Below, in pieces: positions 38,738 through 51,493 of a stretch of DNA of 64,000 nt (positions are counted from its first letter, which is position 1; every line of letters begins with the position of its first letter). Source of the DNA: Chamaea fasciata (lineage: Eukaryota > Chordata > Aves > Passeriformes > Sylviidae). The DNA lies in assembly GCA_029207755.1 (NCBI GenBank), contig JARCOQ010000006.1, positions 16,280,890-16,344,889 of the forward strand. Reading direction: 5' to 3'. The position numbers and the translations under genes are program-made. Below the pieces are notes generated by a model that saw only the letters and a list, made by a program, of their open reading frames with translations, had not been told where the DNA came from and did no database searches.

Positions 38738-40634
38738 GAGGATGTGGGGCAGTAAGACTCGATCTCTTTTGAAAAGCTTTGTCATCCATGATTTTAAGAG
38801 TCATCTTCAATTTCAGTCTTGGAGTTGTCCCTATCAGAGTCATGCCAAGAATATGTATCTTCTGTCTGAATCTGGATGGGAATCAGACCTGATAAATCTT
38901 TTGTAAAATGGCGGGGGGGATTGGGTTAGCCTTCAGACAGCACTGAATTGCTGCAAATCTCATCCACTGCAATTCTGAATCTCTAAATGGAAAGAGGGGC
39001 TGATGAGTTGTGTGGGACTAACGAAGTACAAACAATGTGGAGCACATGTTGTATAATAATGACTAAAGCCTCAGGTAATAGGCACCTCAGGTTGGGAACT
39101 AAAAATGTAGTGAAAACTTCAGAGCCTAATTTCTTAGTGCATAAAGAATGGTGATTAAATAATAGCTCTTCATTTAATTGATGTAAATATTGAAGAACTG
39201 CATTAGATCTTAGGGTGACAAACAATGTGCAAAAACTCAGGACAAAATTCACCATTTTGTTTTCAGTGTGTACTCACAAAAACAGCATAGAGCCCGAGAA
39301 AAAAACACTGACCACATGACAAACAACATGGGAAAAGAAAGATACTGTTATTGGCTTAATACCACTGATCTTGAGTACTGAAATAAGTGGAGTCCTGAGG
39401 AGACTGTCCTTGCTTTTGTTGTCACAGTGCTTATGCTTTAAAGACTGAAGAAACACAGGCACTGGAGTTTTTGCCTGAGCTTCAGACAAATAAACAAAAC
39501 TGTGATGATTCAGAATTTACTGATTGCATGTATGTTTTTTTTCCAGCTGTTAACCTCTGTGCTGGTAATCTATAATTCATGGATTCCACTTAGGATTTCT
39601 GGGCTGGATAGAATATCAGGGTATTGCATTCAATTTACTACAAAGTGTTGAATATTTTGTTCTATCTTCTGCTGGCTACTGACAGTGATTTCTTCTGTTC
39701 AGAAAAGCTTCTCTTTAAATTGACACTCCTGTACAATAATATTGTCCCAATGAGAGAATTTAATAATACAAGAAACCAGCATGTTTAAATACATAAACTC
39801 CACAGTAGGGTAGAGAAACCACAACAACCCAGCAAGCCCCTGCAAGAGCAGCAGTAACTGCACTGAGAGAAGGATCAAGGTGAAGACTGACAAATAAATT
39901 CACCATTTATTAGCTTGAGGTAATTATTTAGTGCAACTGAGGCTGCAAAATGGGAGTGAAAGAGGTGGTAAAATCCAGTTTCCAGGCTAGAATAACTAGG
40001 ATTCTTAGCAATTTGAAAATAGTTTCTCAACTCTGTCTTATTCTTGTTCAAATGAGCTACATTCTGATCAAAGGAATTATTTGTTTTGTAGATGCTAAAA
40101 GATTAGCTCTGGGAAAGCAGGCATTTACAGAGATGGTTAAAAATGGTATTAAGGAACAAATATTTTACAGTATTTAATTTGCTGTATATATGCAGCAAAA
40201 AAATGTCTTGTATTTCATACAACTTTCTTCCTGCTTCAAATGTAGATGTTAAGTTCTTTTCATTCCTCAACATGGTGTTGAATAGCGACCTAAGAATTTC
40301 TCTGATGTGGCAAAAAGTGTGCTGCACTGACAACAGGAATTTTTTTGAAAACAAGCTGTATGGCTTGGTTTCAATTGTAAAGGTTTATACACTTATCAAG
40401 AGAAAACGGAAGTATTTCTTTCTAAGTTGTTGAACTTCTCTTTTGTACTTTACATGAAGTTACGTATATTTATGATTCTGTGGATGTTAGCCGGAGAGCC
40501 AAAAGAGGAGCCTCTTACTCAGAATTTAATTAGTATTCTGTCTTAGTACCAGGCCCACTGGGCTGGTGGAAGTGATATATTTCAGATGTGACACATTGTT
40601 TTGCATAACTAAATTCTGGTGAGAAGTACCCATG

Positions 40635-40745
40635 TTATCAGAACACTGGAGTATTTCAAATGATGAGTGAAATTATACCATGATCACATTATCAGAACAC
40701 CAGAACACTGGAGTATTTCAAATGATGACTGAAATTAATCTATGA
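40635..40745 (+). repeat. Local tandem duplication, unit about 54 bases
   Basis: The segment starting TTATCAGAACACTGGAGTAT at 40635 recurs at 40689 with an extra CAGAACAC inserted after the first 12 bases. The two copies are nearly identical through 'caaatgatga-tgaaatta' and 'atgatc'. The insertion looks like a slippage repeat of the local CAGAACAC. Confidence 0.9.
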
Positions 40746-42344
40746 TCTCTAATCCTACATGAGTGGAATCAGATTTGTCTATAGTTTCAGAAAAAAAAAA
40801 TAGTAGAACATCTGTAGATGTCCATAAGAGCATTCATATTCATTAGAGTTACACTATTTCTTAGCCTTTGAAACATGAAGGAAGTGTGTTTGAACCCTCC
40901 AGTCTCACCTAAAAAATTCCCCAAACTCAACAAACAAACAAAACAAGACACCCAACCCTAAATAAAAAGTTCCTGCCTCAAGTGGATGAAATAATATTCA
41001 TTTTTTTATCCTACATTGCCAAAACTACTTGTCATCCTCTTTGGCAAAATTGAATATTCTTTAGGTATGCCTGCAAGTTACGGTTAGAAGCTAACATACA
41101 GAAACAGTCAGGCAATATTGTTCAGTCAAGGAGCTTAAGAGTCTTTTCAAATTACCTTTTCCAATGTATCACTGAAAAATTTTTATCTGTTTGTTTTGGA
41201 TTTTTTTTTCTGCACAGTGAATTGTGTTTCCACAATCATTCTCGTCCTTTTCCTTATATCCCAAATTCTTACGTGCACTGTTTTCATACCAGTGCTAACC
41301 TTCATGTACTAGCATAGACAACTTGTTCTTTTTTTCAAGTGTATCTAGTAGAAATTCAGTTTCACCTCACTCTCACTGGAACCCCAGTCCTTTCTCTGTT
41401 CTCTATTTTATTGATAAAATAATTTGCCCTAAATTGAGAATTGTAAAATACAATAAAGTCTGGTATCTCTGCTTTCATTTCATGTTTTAGGTGCTTATTC
41501 ATAAGCTTGAATCTGAAAGCATTGTTCTTGTTCATTCTTACATCCTTGGAATACAGATAAAAATTATGCCATTTACTTAGAGTGATTTCAATCCTTTTTC
41601 TCTTGAAGGAAACAGAGTTCTCAGTTCAACCAGTTTTATAAACTACGTTCTTGAGTATACCAAATGATCTTATGCAGTTGGTTTTGTTTTTCTTCATTTA
41701 AATACTAGAAAATTGATAATTTAATCTAATATTATATTCTATGATCTTTTTTTTCTAGCAGTACTTTGTAAAATCGCAAACAATTCTAAACCAGTCAAAT
41801 AGCCACTTGGTGCTTTAGGAATTTGCTCCTATTGCATTCAGGAATATTTATTTCTTCAGAATACTAGTTTAAAACTGTACTAGAAACACAGTTTTCAGGG
41901 GCAATCTCTCTCATAATTCTGAAGATATTTTTCCATTTCTGACTAGCACCCTAGGTGACTCTAAAAAGCTCTAACCAGTTACATAGTAAAAGTTCACTTC
42001 TTTACATACTTCTCCCAGGTATCCAAAGGTTCTGCTTATAGATGCCTCAGGAATCTGGAGACTGGATTTACATGACTAATTAATCTTGCATTCATTGATT
42101 ATACCAAAACTGGAGCATATATTTCACATGAAAATGTGGGTCAGTGTGAACTCTTTGCTTTCTGATTTTTCTGATTTCCTGTTACTTGCATGCTGTGCTT
42201 TTAGGGAACAGAGCAAAGTGCCAAGTACACAAAAACAATGGGAGGGGGAGAGGCAAAAATATATTGGTGAGAACACTGAGTCACCAACATAAGCAAAAAT
42301 GTATTTCATGTTCCTCTTAGATCATTGTTCTTCAAAGGTTACAA

Positions 42345-43101
42345 AATCACACAGTCCCAGAATATTCTGAGTTGAAAGGCATCCACGAGGATCATCAAAG
42401 ATCAACTCCTGGCCCTGCAAAGGTCACCCCAAGAATCACATCATGTGCTTGAGAGAGTTGTCCAAACCCTTCTTTGTCAGGCTTGGTGCTGTGACCACAC
42501 CGCCCCGGGAGGCCTGTTCCAGTGCCCAACCACCCTCTGGGTGAAACACCTTCTCCTAATGTGTAACCTAAACCTCTCCTGACACAGCTTCAGGCCATTC
42601 CCTCGGGTCCTGTCACTGCTCACTACAGAGAAGTGATCAGTGTCTGTCCCTCCTCTTCCCTCACGAAGAAGTTGTAACTGCAGTGAGGTCTTCCCTCAGT
42701 CTCCTCTTGCCCAAGCTGACCAAGTGACCTCAGCTCTTCCTCATGAGGCTTCCCCTCTAGACCCTTCATCATCCTCATTGCTGTCCTTTGGATGCTTTCT
42801 AATAGTTTAATATCTTTTATTGTGGTGCCCAAAGCTGTCCCAGCTCAGAGCAGAGCAGGATAATCCCCTCCCTTGCCTGGCTGGCGATCTGGGCCTGATG
42901 CACCCCAGGACAGGGTTGTCCCTCCTGGCTGCCAGGGCACTGCTGGCTCATGTTCAACTTTCCCCTGACCAGGACACCCAGGTCCCTTTCCTGGCACTGC
43001 TTTCCAGCATCTCATTCCCCAGCCTGAACCTGCATTCAGGACTGCCTCATCCCAGGTGCAGAATGCAGCACTTGCCCTTTGTAAACTTCATTCAGGTTGT
43101 G
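42345..43101 (-). mobile_element. CR1 LINE 3' fragment, 5'-truncated
   Basis: Read on the minus strand this is a 750-base CR1 copy. The frame at 42623-42832 encodes IKDIKLLESIQRTAMRMMKG followed by LEGKPHEEELRSLG, which resembles the C-terminus of CR1 ORF2 (consensus-like [29 protein letters not shown]). Upstream on the same strand are 'ctgcattctgcacctgggat', 'gggacctgggtgtcctggtc' and 'aacatgagccagcagtgccc'. Downstream it ends with the CR1 3' end near 42345. It is truncated at the 5' side, as is usual for CR1, and has stops and frameshifts. Confidence 0.9.
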
Positions 43102-43604
43102 ACTGAGGAGTCAAAATTTGTTTCTGACTAGAATACACTCAGATGAAAATACCTACCAGCTTTGTTAGCTAAATATTATTTCTCTACAAAAATTCTTTTA
43201 AGTTATTTATGGAAAGAAATTGTTTTCCAGGGAAAGTATGTCCTCACAAAATCAATTTCAAGCAATAAGTAGAAAAAAAAAGTTCAGCAATGTTCTCTCT
43301 AGAACTGATACAATTTCAGTCCTAATCAGATATAATTTAAGTACATTATGCCATCCTTTGTAGTGATAAAGAAACAAAATAAAGAATGCATACATAATGA
43401 AAATATCATGTTCTAGTAAGTTTCGCATGGTTAGACAAAATCAGGTTATAAGAACTTCTTCAAGGATAATTGCCAGAAAATTTTGAGAGAACTCAGAACT
43501 CAACAGAAACAGTTTACAAACCTCCCTTTCTCCAAAATGAACCCACTCTCAAAACCAAACCTTCAGCTCTGAAATGTCCAGTGGACATTGGATTATGGTG
43601 AAAG

Positions 43605-43660
43605 TTTTGGTTTTCTTTTTTGTTTGGTTGGGGTCTTTTTATTTGAGGTTTTTTTGGTTT
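43605..43660 (+). repeat. G/T low-complexity tract
   Basis: A short stretch of GGTTTT and TTTTTTGG words within otherwise ordinary DNA. Confidence 0.6.
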
Positions 43661-43818
43661 TTCTGGTTATCAGTCTTCAGAGAGGCCAGAAAGAAGAGCA
43701 GGTCTGCTTTCCTCAGTAGGGCCAACAGGAGGGTTATCAGTGAACTGACCAATTTTCCCTTATAGAGAGGCAAAAAAGAATGACACAAGGTCTGTCCATG
43801 CTGGTTAGCAATATTTTC

Positions 43819-43821
<3 letters not shown>

Positions 43822-43858
<37 letters not shown>
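43822..43858 (+). repeat. 37-base poly-T run
   Basis: An uninterrupted run of 37 T follows TTTTCTAC and ends in AATTAAG. Read on the minus strand it is a poly-A of a length compatible with a retroposon tail. The sequence to its right (the 5' side on the minus strand) is not a gene that I recognise. Confidence 0.9.
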
Positions 43859-43862
<4 letters not shown>

Positions 43863-44087
43863 AAGAAATATTCATTTTAACCTAAAACTGCAGAAAAATA
43901 TCCTTTGAATTATTAACACATCCATCCATTTGATTGTTATACACCCTGAAATGGAAGAAAAAACCCTTTAGTTAAACATGTGGTGAATCTGGTGAAACCC
44001 TTTTCGATCACCTTGGGGGAGATACGTTTTTACAAAAGTCTGAGGAGAAGCTGAGAAAGACTTGAAAGGTAATTATGAAAAGGTTAA

Positions 44088-44150
44088 AAAAAACCCCAAA
44101 AAACAAACCCCAAACCAAAACAGACCACAACATACCCAAACAAACCATTG
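44088..44150 (+). repeat. A/C low-complexity tract
   Basis: About 60 bases of AAAACCCC/AAACCAAAA words. Confidence 0.8.
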
Positions 44151-46732
44151 CAGCTTATTCCCTTGTGCCAGGAATAAGTATTCTACCTCTGCTGCTAGAT
44201 GACAGTGAAAACAAGTTGTGAGTTGCATTGTTGGAATAGGCAAAAGTTAATCTCAAGAGGAAAAGCCATTTTATCCTCAGATTCAGTTACAACAGAGGAA
44301 GCCTGACAAAATGAATGCTGTGAGAAAGGACATGTTGTCTGTTTATAACTATATCAGGGTGGCAATCCCCAGGGAAAGAAAATAGGAATTTAATTTAAAG
44401 TCTAGACATTAACACTTAAACAAATGAGGATAAAGTAGCATGACTGCGCTTGCTGTGAAAATTAGGTTTCTGTTTGCAAAAAGTCAAAATAAAGCCAAAC
44501 CCAAATAATTTAAAGACTGAGTTTTCCTGGTTACTTTCCATGGTAAGAGACTAGATCCTTCACCCTGCAAGGATGTTGTTTGCTTAGCACAAATTACCAG
44601 TCTTCATGCTGAAATATCAGCTGCAGTGGTCTGTCTCATGCAAAATGTCAGGCTCAATAATTTGAATTACCCCATTTACACTAAAGTATAATGAAGTTTA
44701 AGAAATTGCACACACTAAACTGGGATTTGGATTCTCAAATACAAATTCCTCTTAAATTATTACAGGTAATTTTTTAGTTGAAATCACAGTTCTTAGTGGA
44801 AGTTTTTAAACTGCATGAGGTGGATGAGGTCCCCTGTGTCATCATATGCAAGGTAAGTAATATATTGTGTTCATTAATCTATGTCATAGGAGTATTGAAC
44901 ATACAACAGCTATCACATTTTCTACATTTGATAGCACCTGAGAGGTCACTGCTAAGGGTTAAAGACTTTACTAGCATAAATTGTGAGACTTACTGCTAGG
45001 TGAAGATGCACCACAATAAATAAGTGCTTAAATCTGGGTTTCAGGTAAACAGTGAAATGAATTGATTTGTTTCTTACTTAAGAACTTGGGGGAAAGATTG
45101 GCAAAGTTTTCTGTTGGTTTTCTCTGCAGAAGCACTTCTTCCATTCTCCCTTTAAGTTTCAGTATTCCATTTTTTAAAATTGCCAAATATTATTTGGAAA
45201 TTTATCTTCATAATAGAGGTAGATTTATCCATTTATGTAGTAGTAGTCAGATGCTGGTTGGAAAGCCTTTCATGCAACTCCTTCATTTTCTAAACAAATT
45301 TATCCTAGCTATCTTGAAATGATGACATGTTGCCATGTGAAATCTAAGCACAAGTGAAGCAAACAGAACCTGAAGAAAGAAAAAAGAAGTGTGCACAGCC
45401 CAAGTCTTGTGATATGAGTGTCTTCACCTGGCCCCGACACTTCCATTTCTTCCCTTCCCATATTTTTCTAGACCTAGCCATGAGGTATTGTAAATGTTTC
45501 TTCTAAACGGGTGAATTCTAAAGACAGTCTTGCTATACAACAGACCTGCACAAAGTACTTGAAATTCTACTTATTGGAGAAATTAATAAATACACCTTAT
45601 TCCATTAAAATGTTAGTGGAGGGATTCAAGGTTTTCATTTTCAGCTCTTAAGCCCAGGAAATTTTTCAAATAAATTTCCAATCATACTTTATGGTAAAGC
45701 ATTGTGAGACTCTAGATAGCTCCACAGGAGTCTAAAGGTTTTACATGTGTGAAATCCATGACCTTAAAAATTTGATAGTGTCCCTTTGATATTGGATAAA
45801 CCTTAGGTCTCTTAGCCTTAGATTAAGGATACATTTCTGAAATATTTACTACCAGTTGTAACGTTTATTATGGGTGTTGTTTCAGAGAAGTCATGAAGTT
45901 TGATCCGTAGCTGCCTTGGAGAAGTTGTACAAACACAGACGTGGTCCTGTATCCCCTCTCTGGCCAGCTCGAGTTTGCTTTAATCTTGTATTTAATTTGG
46001 AGACATTTTGGCTCTAAACTTGGCTAGATAACAACTAGAGAAGATTGCTAGCAACTAAATAAAATCTCATGAGCTAAAATATTGCGTAGATCCACTTACA
46101 ATGTTCAAGTTGCTCTTTAGGCTGTAGTCCACTGTGAAATACTGACACATTTAAAGCTTGAAAAATACAAGCTCAAATTCATCCAAGGAGAGTGTAAAAA
46201 AAAAAAAAAAAAGGTAAATGTTTGGAAGCAAGAAAAGCAAAATATTATTTAAACAGTATTTAAACAAGGCTTCCACTGGATTACACCTCTCCCTCTGTGT
46301 CTGTTTTATTAAAATCTTACAGAAAACTATGGGGGTTTTTTCATGTTTATTTAGCAAAGCAATACATAGTTTTCCCATTCTTTTGCTGCAAGTTCAAGTT
46401 TTTGTTCTCACTGTATCTTTACTTTTTTCCAGCATCCTTTTTCTTTCCTACATTGTTTTTTTTGCTCTACTCATGATTTTTTTTTTTTTGCACCTATTAT
46501 AGCACAATCTTCCTCCTCTGTCCTTATTTGAGTGTTAGCATCATCTCTTCATTCCTTGTTTCTGAAGATCTCCACTTGCTTCCAGGTAAATAACTAATGA
46601 ACTTGATAGAGAAAAATGTCTATTTTCCAGTTTTTAAAAAATTACATGTTTTTCCCACTGCCTTTCATACATCATATGTGTGTATATGTATATGTATGTA
46701 CATCATATGTATATACATCATATGTATAAACG

Positions 46733-46804
46733 GAAGATGTTTGCTAAAGGAGCAGTGTTAACATTGCTACTCAACATATTTTAATGTATGGAATAACACT
46801 TGCC
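46733..46804 (+). repeat. 72-bp dispersed direct repeat, copy A
   Basis: This segment matches 50180-50251 in the same orientation with five mismatches over 72 bases and no gaps. It contains AGCAGTGTTAACATTGCT, one base away from a perfect palindrome. The flanks do not match. Confidence 0.9.
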
Positions 46805-49800
46805 CCTTTTAATTAATACATCATACATATAAAAAACAAAAAGCCAGGGGGTTGAGAGCATATTTTTGTTGTACCACTTCACTTCCAAGCACAATTCTGA
46901 CTGGAAGCATTAGATGATCCTCGATTATGAATATGTGATAATAAATAATAAACAACTAAAACACAGAGCCAGATGTCAGTTTCAACAATTATTAATACTG
47001 CTACTTCTTTTATGCTCATGAAAAATCATAGCTAAAAAGAATCTGAAAAGAAAATTATCTAATGTCCTCACTCAGACACTAAATACAGAATATCTGGATA
47101 ATTTCTATTTAGTATGTGTTTAATCTGTTTCAAAAATTTCAGTAAAAATTTGCCTTGGGGACAATGAAAAAATGCCATTGTCATATTTTGGTTTACAGAC
47201 CGTTATTTACTACCAGCTTTCCTGATCCATAAATCTTCCTTCCTTAAAAATAAGTCCTTTACTGGTTTTGAATATTAACTGAACATTGTGCTGCTTACAG
47301 AAACCTTTTAATTTGGGAAAGTATTATCCTGTATTTCCTTTGCCTCAATTGTTTATATGGGGTGCAGTTTTTTGCTTGTTCATTTGTTTCTTTTAAAAAT
47401 AGGAAACTTCACTTTTTTTACAAACTTCTTTTCATAGTTCATGCTTGCTTAAATTTATCATCTTTGTTTTTTTCCTTAAAGTGCTTCTTGTTTGTTTATA
47501 GCATTTTTTAGGAATGATGTCCAAAACTGAACACTTTATCCTACTCATAAAAGCTGACAGAAGGTTATATTAAATTCTAGTAATCACTAAGAAATTAAGA
47601 ATGCTTACCTTCCTTATGCAATATATACCTCATCAGAATGATATCTGCCTTTCTGTAAAGGAATCTCCTTTATGAAAAATTTAAGATAATACATTTTCAT
47701 CTCCATATCCTTCTCAGGTACTGCTGCTTAGATGGTCATTTTGCATTTAAGCATTTGAAATTCTTTTCTGAATATAATGCTATGTTCATGTCTTCCTTAA
47801 GATTTACTAATTACATGTGTTTTCTCTATCAAAATAATTTTGAATTGTCATTCTGCTTTACAAGCTCTGTGCATCCCTTTCCATTCTGGTATCATTTATT
47901 AATAGTTATACTTAATTTTCAATCATTAGTGGAATCATTCAGTGGCAGAAGAGTCTTAACAGCTTTTTAAAAGAGTGTACTTTCTTTAGACTCTCAGATT
48001 GACCATCAACCATACTCTGGATATAGGCTTTTGATTTTTTTTTTTTTTACCCAGTTAAGTGTCCACGTTCCAGCAATTAGATTTTTACTATATTTAAGTA
48101 GATTGCTTAGGAGAATGTTAATGTGCATGGTGGCAAATGACCTGCTGATATCACCATCTATCATACTTTCCCCTTACCCAGAAGCTAGTTACGTTGTCAA
48201 AGAAGGAAAACAGATTAGTTTATAATGTTTTTTTTCTTGATAAACCTCTGTTGGCCATTTTTCTCTCACCTTATTGACCTCCAGTTATTTACAAATTGAT
48301 GAGTCATTTGGTTCAGCATCTTTCAGGCATGCTGGCCTCGTAAAGCTACAGTGACGTTCACAGAGCTGATTATGTTCATCGAGCTCGGTCAGATGTAGCA
48401 CAGCGCTTTGTGCACAGCCATAGTCACTGTTACCAACCTCTGCTGGGAGTAGCAGCTTTTTCTTTTTTGATGTTCTGGATCCTGTTCTGAAGATGTTACC
48501 TATTATTATTGACTTTGATCTCATGCTGATAGTTCTGATGTTCTTAGCTTTTTGAGTATCCCTTTAGATTACCCTTCAAAGAGTGGAATGTTACATAAAA
48601 AATCCAGAGAAGACTGAGTTTAGCTTCTGAAATGACTGCAGCAATATTTTTGCTCTTCCACTGACAAATGTTTCTAACTGTTTTTCTTTTATTATATCAT
48701 GTTGTTAAAATTTTTGCCCAGCTTCTACCTCTATGGGAATATTTTCCCTCAAAACTTGGGAAGTGGTTGACAGTTAATTCTGCAGCCACAGGGCACTCTG
48801 CAGGTTCATATTCCAGCAATGATACCGGAGTGTGTCTGACAGGCCTCGTCTTCAGATAAATCCAGACATTGGGAGCTCTCCCATGGAAGTGTTTAGATCA
48901 CAAAGAGAGAGTTTCAATATGCTGGCAGGCAAGACACTCAGGAAAATCAATCTGAATGACTGAAAGGTATGCTTCAAAGGTGGACATGTTGAAAATCAAT
49001 GAACCCCCCCCCCCCCAAAGGAATAAAAAATGATCATGCTTATACTTAGAATGCTTCTCTTTGAAAACAAAGTATATTAAATTAAGACCAATTCAGATTT
49101 TGAATCAAGTGTGCATAAAATAGTTCAGCAACATTTAATGCTCTAAGAATTGATTTAGATTTTCTGAGAATTACTATATTGAAAAAAATTATTGTTTCTT
49201 CTCTTTCTGTCTTCTGCAGCACTAAGCACATGCTGGTACTTGAAACTAATAATGAAAAGTACGGAAGAAGATATTTCTATCTTCTGATTTTTGTCTGCCT
49301 TGAGTTATATTTTTTAAGGATTTTAGTACAGGCATAAAAGCAATATGTTAGAATAAGGTGTTTTTTCTTTTCTGTTGCTTGCTAGAAACTTGCAAATTCC
49401 TTTTGAAATCCTTTGTAAAGACATAAAAAAACCAAATGGGAGAAGTGAGTGAAAAGCATTTATACACAGAAGCTGATGTACTCCCCTAACAATCACTGAA
49501 TTCTCCTTCCTGCATCAATGTAAAAACTGGAGTTTCTTAGCATCTCTGTAAGAGCAAAGGTGCCATTATCACCATTTGAAAACTGTGCAACAATCATATT
49601 TACTGAGCGTTGTCTAAACAAATGAATCAAAAACTGTAAAGCTTTTGTGGGCATGTGCATTTTTAACAATTTTCCTTTGGGCTCACATTCTACAGTATGA
49701 GAAGTCAGGAGTAACTTTGTTTGGCTTCCACTTCAGCAGATTAACTCAGCTCTAGAATAGCATTTCTGAGAACAGAATTTGTCCTCTTGGTAACGGGCAA

Positions 49801-50179
49801 AAAGACACAGTAAGCCTCTTGCGGGGATTGTGCAGCCGAGACCCCAGGGATGAAGGGACTCAGCTGGACCCAGCCATATGGAAGAAACTATAGACTCCCC
49901 TGAGCATTTCCAAACTACACCTTGCTGAAGGCTTAGTTATCCCTGCTGGGGTTTGCCGTCTAATGAAAGACAAATCACTTTCACCTATTACTAGAGTCTC
50001 AAGAGCTGGTGCAAATCGCATGGAACTGAATTCACAAGCAAGGAAGAACAAAATGAGTTAAAATGTTAAGATGCACGTAGTATTTTCCTAGGGTTGCGGA
50101 AAACGCACTGACAATGAACAAGACATTGGGAAATTTTTTTAGAAAGATAGTGTGTATTGAGAACACATTTTTTTTAATG
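46805..50179. other. Intergenic flank of SLIT2, no gene seen
   Basis: AT-rich to mixed sequence with a 13-base poly-C at 49004-49016. The 49.44-50.06 kb part is free of low complexity and transposons and is a plausible proximal regulatory region, but I see no diagnostic motif. No frame has recognisable similarity. Confidence 0.5.
49004..49016 (+). repeat. 13-base poly-C run
   Basis: Thirteen consecutive C between GAA and AAAG. Long C runs are rare in this AT-rich flank. Confidence 0.9.
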
Positions 50180-50251
50180 GAAAATGTTTTCTAAAGGAGC
50201 AGTGTTAACACTGCTACTCGACATATTTTAATGCATGGAATAACACTTGCC
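50180..50251 (+). repeat. 72-bp dispersed direct repeat, copy B, with 18-bp palindrome
   Basis: This is the second copy, about 140 bases before the start of the GC-rich SLIT2 island. Its core AGCAGTGTTAACACTGCT (50198-50215) is a perfect palindrome containing GTTAAC. It may be a short unnamed interspersed repeat or a duplicated regulatory element. The sequence alone does not decide. Confidence 0.9.
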
Positions 50252-50616
50252 AATTTTATTTTCCAAAAAATCCTATGAGAGATTCTGGTGTGTTTCACAC
50301 TTAATCTCCAACCAAAGAACATCCACTACAATCCTTGTCCTCTTTCCCAGATAAGACCCTCGGTGAGACTCCTAAGACATTTCCAAGCGCAGGCAGCGGC
50401 ATTTCAGTCCCGCTCCCTCCTCTCCCTTGTCCCTCGTGGGGCGCCTGACAGCGCAGGCCAGGGTTGCGTGACAAACTCCGCGCAGCAACTCCACGCTCCG
50501 TGCGGCGGGGAGCGGAGAGGAGCTCCCCGGCCGGGCTGAGGGAGCTGCCTCCCCCACCGCCGCCGCGCTCCCGCAACTTTCATTCATCGCCTGCGCCGCC
50601 GGGCGCCCCCCGCCCC

Positions 50617-50700
50617 GCGGGGGCCGTGCCGGGCGGGCCGGGGCCGTGCCGGGGCCGTGCCGGGGCCGTGCCGGGCGGGCCGGGGCGGGCGGCGGCGCAG
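50617..50700 (+). repeat. G-rich short tandem repeat (GGGGCCGTGCC units) upstream of SLIT2
   Basis: Four to five imperfect copies of an 11-12 base unit containing GGGCCGTGCC lie head to tail, mixed with GGGCGGGCC blocks. The tract has many runs of three or four G on the plus strand and could form a G-quadruplex. It lies about 60-140 bases before the TATA-like element. Confidence 0.7.
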
Positions 50701-50758
50701 CCAGTGAGCGGGCTTGGGGCGCTGCGGGCGGGGCCGGGGGGGCGCGGCCAGGCCGGCC

Positions 50759-50766
50759 CTATATAG
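50759..50766 (+). promoter_or_regulatory. TATA-like element inside the CpG island
   Basis: The octamer CTATATAG is the only A/T-rich block in a few hundred bases of GC-rich DNA and has GC boxes about 30 bases upstream. If it works as a TATA box, initiation would fall near 50785-50795. It is palindromic, so orientation rests only on the downstream SLIT2 exon. Function is inferred. Confidence 0.4.
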
Positions 50767-51493
50767 GGCGGCGCGTGGGGTGCTCCCGGCTCCGTGGGAG
50801 TGGGCGAGGGGCGCCGCGCCGGGCAGGGCGGGGGGCGCCGGGCGGCCGCGTGGGGAGCTCTCGGCGAGGCGCCGGCGGCTCGTTCGGCTGGTCGCCGTGC
50901 TCGGGGAGCACTTTCGGCGGTCGGCGGCAGGCACCTTGCGGCGGGGAGGAGAGCCGGCCGGCCTGCGAGCGGCGGTGCTATCCCATTGTTCAAGCGGAAA
51001 GGCTCGGGGTGCGAGGGAAGGAGCCCGGCGTGTCGCCTCCATTCTCCCGCTCCCCACCGCCCCCCTCCGCCGTTTCCCTCCGCGCCGGAGGAGCGCCGCC
51101 GCCAGGGAGCCGAGGGCCGGGTTGTTCGGCACCAGCACCGACAGCTCAGGTGCACCGGCGGGATCGGGGAAAGAGGCGCCAGCCCTTCTTCCCGAGGTGC
51201 TGTGCCTCGGGGGGCTCCGGGAGAAGAGGAAAGTTGCTCCCTTTCCTGCAGCAAGCCCAGGAGCTGCTGAAGTGGCCTCACCTGGAAGGCCTGAGCAGTT
51301 CCCACCTCTTCCATCAGGTGCCTTTGCCGCAGCAAAGCCACGGTATCCGGGAGACCACGGGGAGCAGAATAACACCCCTCCCCGCCCCTCCTGCTCTCGC
51401 CGCACTTCGCTTGTTATCTGCTCTGTCTCTCCGTGCTCCCGGGATCACAGGAGGATCTATAACTGTGATCTGTCACCGAGGAGAAGGTCGTGG

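Larger units (their letters stand above)
30896..42344. other. Intergenic, no gene seen
   Basis: AT-rich sequence with A/C tracts at 31018-31084 and 40921-40960, a G/T tract at 38601-38737, a local 54-base duplication at 40635 and a 16-base perfect palindrome at 34323-34338. No coding sequence is supported. The longest frame (36857-37240 minus, 127 codons) has no recognisable domain, and part of it overlaps ordinary AT-rich sequence. About 35.86-36.1 kb and 34.26-34.99 kb are somewhat richer in GC and could be very old repeats. Confidence 0.5.
43102..46732. other. Intergenic, no gene seen
   Basis: AT-rich DNA with the low-complexity tracts listed separately, a 17-base poly-A at 46196-46212 and a CATATG/GTATAT-rich stretch at about 46672-46730. 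No gene is supported. Confidence 0.5.
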
